Shown here in pieces: positions 6,891 to 10,664 of a stretch of DNA of 10,664 nucleotides. A program made the position numbers and the translations under genes. Source of the stretch: an uncultured Bacilli bacterium (lineage in GTDB: Bacteria; Bacillota_I; Bacilli_A; RF39; UBA660); contig CALWAA010000020.1 of NCBI GenBank assembly GCA_944372725.1, forward strand, positions 1 through 10,664. The letters run 5' to 3'. The notes below the pieces were generated by a model that had not been told where the DNA came from, made no database searches, and worked only from the letters and a program-made list of their open reading frames with translations. The number at the start of each line of letters is the position of its first letter. Within the stretch, counting starts at the first letter, position 1.

Positions 6891-6913
6891 GACTATTCTA
6901 ATATAGCCTTTAT
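6881..6913 (-). terminator. Intrinsic terminator of the kinase-alaS operon
   Basis: On the minus strand ATAAAGGCTAT (6913-6903) pairs with ATAGTCTTTAT (6896-6886), an 11-bp stem with one G-U pair and a 6-nt loop ATTAGA, followed by a run of T. The 5' arm and loop are the final codons of alaS, and the TAG stop lies at the loop/3' arm border. Confidence 0.85.
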
Positions 6914-8644
6914 TCTTCTTACACCAGCACTACTAGCTTCTTCTTTCGTAATTTTAAAGTGACCAAGTACGCCTGTATGTTCAACATGTGGCCCACCACA
7001 TATTTCTTTTGATACATCACCAATTTTATAAACATTGACAATATCCGCATATTTTTCAATAAACATTGCTTCGGCACCACTTTTTACGGCTTCTTCTTTG
7101 CTCATAGTTTCCATTACAACTGGTAAATCTTCTTTTATCCAAGTATTTACTAAATCTTCAACTTTTTTCTTTTCTTCATCTGTTAATTTATGGTCGCACG
7201 AAAAGTCAAAACGCATCCTCTCTTCCGTTATATTGCTTCCCTTTTGATGAACAGTAGAACCTATTACTACTTTTAGGGCTGCATTTAATAAATGAGTTGC
7301 AGTATGATATTTAGTTTCAATCTCACTATGACCCATAAGTCCACCTTTAAATTTACCTTTGCTAGCAGTTCTAGATAATTCTTGATGGGCTTCAAATTTT
7401 TCTTTAAAACCTTTTATATCAACTTTTAAGCCATGTTCTCTAGCCATTTCTTCAGTTAATTCAATTGGAAAGCCATAAGTATCATATAGTTTAAAAGCAT
7501 TAGATGCATCAATTTCATTCCCATTTAAATGAGTTAAAAGTTTATCAAATTCTCTTAATCCCTTTTCTAAAGTACGATTAAACTTAATGCTTTCATTTCT
7601 TAATACTTCTAATACTACTTCTTTATTATCTTTAATTTCTTCATAATAGTTTTCATATTTTTTAATTACTTCTAAAGCAATTGGTTCCATCCAATTTGTA
7701 TTTGTATCAATTCCAAGCTTTTTAGCATGACGGATTGCTCTTCTAATTAATCTTCTCAAAATATAACCTTGGTCCGTATTGCTTGGCCTAATTCCAGCAC
7801 GGTCAGCACTAATAAAGACACTAGTACGAATATGGTCGGCGATAATACGCATACTAATTTCATTTTCTTGATAAGTTTTTTTACTAACTTTCTCAATGGA
7901 TTCTATAATTTCTTTCCAAATTGATGTTTTGTAATTATCGTCTACTCCCTCTAAGACCGCAACAACTCGTTCTAGCCCCATACCAGTATCAACATTTTTT
8001 TGAGATAATTCTGTTATTTTACCATTTTCATCTTTATGAAATTCCATAAAAACATTATTCCAAATTTCCACCCATCTATCATCTTTAGGGTCAAATTTAA
8101 CTGGTATTTCATCAGTGCTTCTAAAATAGAAAATCTCCGTATCTCCACCACATGGGCCAGCTTCTCCGGCAATCCAAAAATTATCTTCTACGCCAAGATA
8201 AGCAATTCGCTCTTCTGGAATTCCTAGGCTCATCCAAATTTCCGCTGAAGTATTATCTCTAGGAATATCCTTATCTCCCTCAAAAACTGTAACTGCAAGA
8301 CGTTCCACCGGAATATTTAAAACTTTCGTTAAAAACTCAAAACTATAACCGATACTTTCTTTTTTATAATAATCCCCTAAGCTCCAATTCCCAAGCATTT
8401 CAAAAAATGTATGATGTGTTTTATCGCCAATACTATCTAAATCTGTTAAACGCACACATTTTTGAGCATCACATAATCTCTTTCCTTTCGGATGTGGTTC
8501 CCCTAAAAGATAAGGAATTAACGGTTGCATTCCAGCAGTATTAAATAGAACTGTTGGGTCATTTTCAGGAATTAATGGTGCACTAGGAATTTCCACATGT
8601 CCATGTTCGACAAAGTACTTAATAAATTCATCTTTTAAATTCAT
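6893..8644 (-). CDS. alaS: Alanyl-tRNA synthetase, short form lacking C-Ala domain
   Basis: 583 residues, against about 870 for the usual bacterial enzyme. It charges tRNA-Ala with alanine. From the ATG at 8644: the class II catalytic core holds LFNTAGMQPL (34-43), HHTFFEMLGNWSLGDYY (77-93) and motif 3 GMGLERVV (221-228). The tRNA-recognition helices follow (about 250-420), with the RRLIRRAIRHAKKLG stretch. The editing site is intact: HTATH (447-451), with C549 and H553 in CGGPH. The beta-barrel subdomain that normally precedes HxxxH is replaced by a short Gly-rich linker (KGKFKGGLMGHSE), and the dimerising C-Ala (DHHA1) domain is absent. The protein ends naturally after GVRRIKAILE at a stop followed by a terminator, so it is a compact architecture and not a broken gene. 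A similar short form is, from memory, common in Patescibacteria. The start ATG overlaps the TGA of the upstream kinase gene (ATGA); an in-frame GTG at 8656 is less likely. Confidence 0.95.
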   Translation of the reverse strand: MNLKDEFIKYFVEHGHVEIPSAPLIPENDPTVLFNTAGMQPLIPYLLGEPHPKGKRLCDAQKCVRLTDLDSIGDKTHHTFFEMLGNWSLGDYYKKESIGYSFEFLTKVLNIPVERLAVTVFEGDKDIPRDNTSAEIWMSLGIPEERIAYLGVEDNFWIAGEAGPCGGDTEIFYFRSTDEIPVKFDPKDDRWVEIWNNVFMEFHKDENGKITELSQKNVDTGMGLERVVAVLEGVDDNYKTSIWKEIIESIEKVSKKTYQENEISMRIIADHIRTSVFISADRAGIRPSNTDQGYILRRLIRRAIRHAKKLGIDTNTNWMEPIALEVIKKYENYYEEIKDNKEVVLEVLRNESIKFNRTLEKGLREFDKLLTHLNGNEIDASNAFKLYDTYGFPIELTEEMAREHGLKVDIKGFKEKFEAHQELSRTASKGKFKGGLMGHSEIETKYHTATHLLNAALKVVIGSTVHQKGSNITEERMRFDFSCDHKLTDEEKKKVEDLVNTWIKEDLPVVMETMSKEEAVKSGAEAMFIEKYADIVNVYKIGDVSKEICGGPHVEHTGVLGHFKITKEEASSAGVRRIKAILE

Positions 8645-9171
8645 TTTTCTACCCACTCAATAAATTTAATGACACGGTCATCTAGTTTTTCGATATTATC
8701 ATTTGTAATAGTTATATCAAAATTGCTATAATTTTCTAAAGCCGTTTCCGTTTCATGCATTTGTTCTTCTATCGTTAATTTACTTGGTGCAAATTGATTT
8801 ACAACATACATAGCATAAACATTGTTAAATGTCTTCTTCATTTCCTCTATTTCAATTGGCAGTCTTACATCACTTATAATTACTACATCGTAATATAGAT
8901 TATAAACTTTTACATCTTCAATCATTCTATTTACAAAGAATAAAGGCATATCCATATTTTCTCTAATAGTAACACCTAAATCTTGCAAAAATTTACGTGG
9001 TTTTGGTTCACTTCCATCCCATTCAATAATTTCTTTTGCATACATTTTTAAGTATTTGCTAAACTCAGTAATAATCGGCTTTTTACCCAAAGATAAGTAT
9101 TGCTCTTTAATTAATTTAGCAACTTCTCCTTTTCCAGAGCCAGATTTACCTGCTACTAAATATATTTTCAT
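8641..9171 (-). CDS. P-loop nucleotide/nucleoside monophosphate kinase-like protein
   Basis: A 176-residue cytosolic P-loop kinase. The Walker A is GKSGSGKGE (8-16), with GKG in place of GK[ST], as in adenylate kinases. Further features are FLQDLGVTIRENMD (61-74), IISDVRLPIEIEEM (98-111) with D101 as likely catalytic/Mg residue, and a HETET segment (139-143). The FLQDLG and SDVR-P-E-I motifs recall the T4 gp1-type deoxynucleoside monophosphate kinases; dephospho-CoA kinase-like is an alternative, so I leave the substrate open. Start: a longer frame opens at 9267, but it runs through the promoter region and its first residues are low-complexity hydrophobic. The ATG at 9171 has GGTGAT 4 nt upstream and starts exactly at the first strand before the P-loop. 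It is the first gene of the alaS operon and is joined to alaS by an ATGA overlap. Confidence 0.85.
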   Translation of the reverse strand: MKIYLVAGKSGSGKGEVAKLIKEQYLSLGKKPIITEFSKYLKMYAKEIIEWDGSEPKPRKFLQDLGVTIRENMDMPLFFVNRMIEDVKVYNLYYDVVIISDVRLPIEIEEMKKTFNNVYAMYVVNQFAPSKLTIEEQMHETETALENYSNFDITITNDNIEKLDDRVIKFIEWVEK

Positions 9172-9193
9172 TTTATCACCACACAGTAGATTC

Positions 9194-9202
9194 ATTATAT
9201 CA
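9194..9202 (-). promoter_or_regulatory. Extended -10 promoter for the nucleotide kinase-alaS operon
   Basis: On the minus strand the sequence TGATATAAT is a perfect extended -10 (TATAAT at 9194-9199, TGA at 9200-9202). The -35 position falls in a run of T and has no match to TTGACA. The expected transcript starts about 15-20 nt before the ATG at 9171. It lies back to back with the plus-strand riboswitch promoter. Confidence 0.72.
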
Positions 9203-9229
9203 TTAATTTTGCCAAAAAAAAAGATAAGT

Positions 9230-9258
9230 TTGACAAATATATAAAATAATGTTAAAAT
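9230..9258 (+). promoter_or_regulatory. Strong sigma-A promoter of the lysine riboswitch operon
   Basis: TTGACA (9230-9235) and TAAAAT (9253-9258) are separated by exactly 17 nt, with TG at the extended -10 position (TGT before TAAAAT). An A9 tract at 9214-9222 lies where an UP element would be. Transcription should start near 9265, right at the 5' arm of riboswitch stem P1. Confidence 0.9.
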
Positions 9259-9261
9259 GAA

Positions 9262-9441
9262 TATCACTTGAAAGAGGTTGCGATTTTTATTAGTAATAAT
9301 TTAAATCATACAGATTATTGTTAAATTATGAAAGGAAACATCGCCGAAGTTAAGAAAGACTATCTGTAATCTTTCTTTTCTGGGGAATTATAGAATATAT
9401 AATTCACTGTCGTATTAGAAAAATACGGAGCGCTTATCAAG
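9262..9441 (+). promoter_or_regulatory. Lysine riboswitch (L-box) aptamer
   Basis: A cis-acting leader RNA that binds free L-lysine. Conserved pieces appear in order: AGAGGTTGCG (9273-9282), ATCGCCGAAG (9340-9349), CTGGGG (9380-9385), ACTGTCG (9406-9412) and GGAGCGCT (9427-9434). All five stems can be drawn. P1 is CTTGA/TCAAG (9267-9271 with 9437-9441). P2 closes with ATAATTTAA/TTAAATTAT. P3 is AAGAAAGA/TCTTTCTT (9352-9359 with 9370-9377). P4 is GAATTATA/TATAATTC (9385-9392 with 9398-9405). P5 is CGTATT/AATACG (9411-9416 with 9422-9427). The loops of P2 and P3 are perfectly complementary over 7 nt: TACAGAT (9309-9315) with ATCTGTA (9362-9368), the kissing-loop contact typical of this class. 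It is followed by an expression platform and a GNAT-like gene. Confidence 0.95.
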
Positions 9442-9474
9442 ATAAATGGTTTTTTACCATGGTTTTTGCGCTCT
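9427..9474 (+). other. Antiterminator of the lysine riboswitch
   Basis: GGAGCGC (9427-9433), part of the conserved aptamer core, can pair with GCGCTCT (9468-9474): six Watson-Crick pairs plus one G-U. The enclosed stretch forms a small hairpin ATGGT/ACCAT (9446-9450 with 9456-9460) that sequesters the 5' arm of the terminator. When lysine is bound, the core and P1 hold GGAGCGC and the terminator is released. This is inferred from base pairing only. Confidence 0.75.
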
Positions 9475-9499
9475 CAAGTTGCAATGCCATGGTTTTTTT
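9456..9499 (+). terminator. Lysine-dependent intrinsic terminator
   Basis: ACCATGG (9456-9462) pairs with CCATGGT (9487-9493). The stem extends less perfectly through TTGC/GCAA (9466-9469 with 9481-9484), leaving loop 9470-9480, and is followed by T7 (9493-9499). It excludes the antiterminator, so lysine should switch the downstream genes off by premature termination. It ends about 25 nt before the ATG at 9525. Confidence 0.85.
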
Positions 9500-9524
9500 G
9501 TGGCTAGAACTGGGAGAAGATATT

Positions 9525-10472
9525 ATGAAAAATAGTTTTTTTGAGCGATGTAATCGCAGTTATCAAATGTTTACTGAGGAAGCCCTCAGAGTTAGTCAAA
9601 AATACGAGGATGTAAAATTTTGTGTATTACAATGTGAACCAAAATTTCAAAATTTTATTAATCTTTATCATATCATTCGCAATATTAGTGATTTTTACAA
9701 TGAAAACTGGTTAGGAAATGCTGACTATGTTCATGTGCCTGATTCTAAAGGGGTATGGAATAATTATTTAAAATATCCAATAATTCTAGCATATCGAGAA
9801 ATAGATGGATTTAATGAAATTCTCGGTGTTTCTACCATTAAGTATTTTCAAAATGATTCACAATTTGTAAATCTCTATTATCCCCTTCCTAATAAAAAAT
9901 ATTTTGAAGTTACGGGTATTTTAGTGAAACAAAATAGCGATATTAAAAACATTGGAAAACATATTTATGAAATTGTACTAAAGGGACTTAAAAAGTATCA
10001 TGAAATATTACCCGATTTTGACGTTATTTTTGTAGCAGATTGTAGAAATTATATGAGTATTAATGGTGCTTGTGGAGGAGCTCGATTTACGAGATTAGGC
10101 AATAGCCAAAATGTTTTTGGTAAACTAATTGGAATTTATACGATGAAAAAAGATAATGAACTGATTGAAGCGCCTACATTTGTTGCTAAATTTAGTTTTG
10201 ATGAACCGTATTTTCATAGTAAACCAATTACATTTGATTATCAAATTTCAGAAAATTTATTTTCTGATTTGCTTTCTAACTTATATCTAAATTTACACAA
10301 ATATAAAATTAAACCAGGAATTGAAAATTATGATGAAGATGCAATTGTTACTTTTTATGAATTAGAAAATAATAATATTAATTTAGATGATATAACAATA
10401 TTACCTAATGGTACTGACTTAGGAAATGACCGCATTCCTTGGGTAAGAAAGAGAGTGAAAACGCATGAATAA
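9525..10472 (+). CDS. Lysine-riboswitch-controlled protein with likely GNAT fold
   Basis: 315 residues. I do not recognise the family by name, but residues 82-190 have the order of a GNAT N-acyltransferase. Strands YPIILAYREIDG and EILGVSTIKYF (84-108) are followed by FEVTGILVKQNSDIKNIGKHIYEIVL (127-152), which resembles the acetyl-CoA-binding motif A (strand, turn, G144, helix). Then comes DVIFVADCRNYMSINGACGGARF (166-188), resembling the N-x-x-S ... G-[FY] end of the fold. An N-terminal helical region and a C-terminal region of about 110 residues flank it. There is no signal peptide. Start: an in-frame ATG at 9459 lies inside the terminator hairpin; the ATG at 9525 has GGGAG 8 nt upstream and lies after the terminator, so it is chosen. 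Expression should be high when lysine is scarce. The GNAT reading is tentative. Confidence 0.82.
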   Translation: MKNSFFERCNRSYQMFTEEALRVSQKYEDVKFCVLQCEPKFQNFINLYHIIRNISDFYNENWLGNADYVHVPDSKGVWNNYLKYPIILAYREIDGFNEILGVSTIKYFQNDSQFVNLYYPLPNKKYFEVTGILVKQNSDIKNIGKHIYEIVLKGLKKYHEILPDFDVIFVADCRNYMSINGACGGARFTRLGNSQNVFGKLIGIYTMKKDNELIEAPTFVAKFSFDEPYFHSKPITFDYQISENLFSDLLSNLYLNLHKYKIKPGIENYDEDAIVTFYELENNNINLDDITILPNGTDLGNDRIPWVRKRVKTHE

Positions 10473-10664
10473 TACGATTCGCTTTTTTAAGGAAATTGCC
10501 AAGATTCCAAGAGAATCTGGAAATGAAGAAGGAATTGCTAATTATTTAGTAGAATTTGCTCAAGAAAGAAATTTATATTGCTATAAAGATAAATATAATA
10601 ATGTTTTCATTAAAAAAGAAAATAAAAATCTTCCTTGTCTTATTTTACAAGCACATACCGATAT
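10465..10664 (+). CDS. pepD: PepD-type aminoacyl-histidine dipeptidase (M20), 5' part
   Basis: The first 66 codons are present and the gene runs off the window. The start ATG lies inside the end of the GNAT-like gene (8-nt overlap), with GAGAG about 9-10 nt upstream, so the two are co-transcribed and coupled under the lysine riboswitch. The N-terminus matches the M20 PepD pattern: FFKEIAKIPRESGNEEGIANYLVEFA-type opening (seen at 7-32), then a YNNVFIKK strand, and LILQAHTD (58-65), which carries the first zinc-ligand histidine H63. The window ends inside the codon after D65/T-D. The family hydrolyses dipeptides (Xaa-His and others) in the cytoplasm with two zinc ions. Regulation suggests a role in releasing amino acids, perhaps lysine, from imported peptides; this is inference. 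The exact family member cannot be confirmed from the fragment. Confidence 0.85.
   Translation, partial: MNNTIRFFKEIAKIPRESGNEEGIANYLVEFAQERNLYCYKDKYNNVFIKKENKNLPCLILQAHTD

Noticed and set aside
7035..7247. Plus-strand open frames inside alaS, sufS and the PfkB gene (also around 3208-3659, 5747-5944, 6278-6490 and 8036-8227)
   Set aside because: They are antisense shadows of clearly conserved genes, low in complexity and without ribosome binding sites.
6893..8644. alaS as a truncated pseudogene
   Set aside because: It has no internal stop or frameshift, the editing residues are intact, it ends at the expected boundary after the editing domain and a terminator overlaps its stop.
8645..8656. 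GTG start of alaS at 8656
   Set aside because: The ATG at 8644 forms an ATGA overlap with the upstream stop, and the protein aligns with the family start.
9172..9193. T-box leader for alaS
   Set aside because: The alaS operon leader is only about 20 nt long, and the structured leader nearby is on the other strand and fits the lysine riboswitch.
9172..9267. Hydrophobic N-terminal extension of the nucleotide kinase from 9267
   Set aside because: It would run through the extended -10 promoter and a poly-A/T tract. The P-loop fold starts at the ATG at 9171, which has GGTGAT just upstream.
9459..9524. N-terminal extension of the GNAT-like gene beginning at ATG 9459
   Set aside because: It starts inside the riboswitch terminator hairpin and has no ribosome binding site; the ATG at 9525 follows GGGAG at good spacing.
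1..10664. Mycoplasma-type code with TGA as tryptophan
   Set aside because: TGG encodes Trp throughout, no conserved gene carries an in-frame TGA, and TGA is used as a stop at 8641-8643.

Overview
The window is very AT-rich and densely packed. It uses the standard stop code: TGA ends the nucleotide-kinase gene and tryptophan is read from TGG. Sigma-A-type promoters (TTGACA/TATAAT, often with an extended -10), G-rich ribosome binding sites, a SufS-SufU pair and a lysine riboswitch all point to a low-GC Gram-positive bacterium (Bacillota, Bacilli-like, possibly one of the small-genome lineages near the Mollicutes). The lineage is an inference from gene content and base composition. I see no IS element, CRISPR array, tRNA or rRNA.

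From 1 to 9171 everything reads on the minus strand, so transcription order runs from high to low coordinates. (a) A P-loop nucleotide kinase and a short alanyl-tRNA synthetase (alaS), joined by an ATGA overlap, end at an intrinsic terminator. (b) A PfkB-family kinase with a Pro/Thr-rich tail and an overlapping stand-alone Smr-domain protein follow; their promoter is nested against the alaS terminator. (c) An unrecognised 139-residue protein has a near-perfect consensus promoter and ends in a strong hairpin. (d) An unrecognised 287-residue protein is followed by sufS and sufU, the cysteine desulfurase and its sulfur acceptor. (e) A 176-residue coiled-coil-like protein has its own promoter. (f) A two-gene ABC transporter (ATPase, then a permease running off the left edge) has its own promoter.

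From 9172 to 9524 lies a divergent regulatory region. On the plus strand a strong promoter drives a complete lysine riboswitch (five-stem aptamer with a 7-nt L2-L3 kissing loop), followed by a mutually exclusive antiterminator and terminator. It controls a 315-residue protein with a likely GNAT acetyltransferase core, overlapped by 8 nt by the start of a PepD-type M20 dipeptidase that runs off the right edge. A GNAT-like protein plus a dipeptidase under lysine-off control is not one of the usual lysine-biosynthesis or lysine-transport sets and is the most interesting part of the window.

A recurring trait is economy of space: terminator hairpins are built from the last codons and stop codon of three genes, promoters lie against terminators, and neighbouring genes overlap by 4 to 14 nt.
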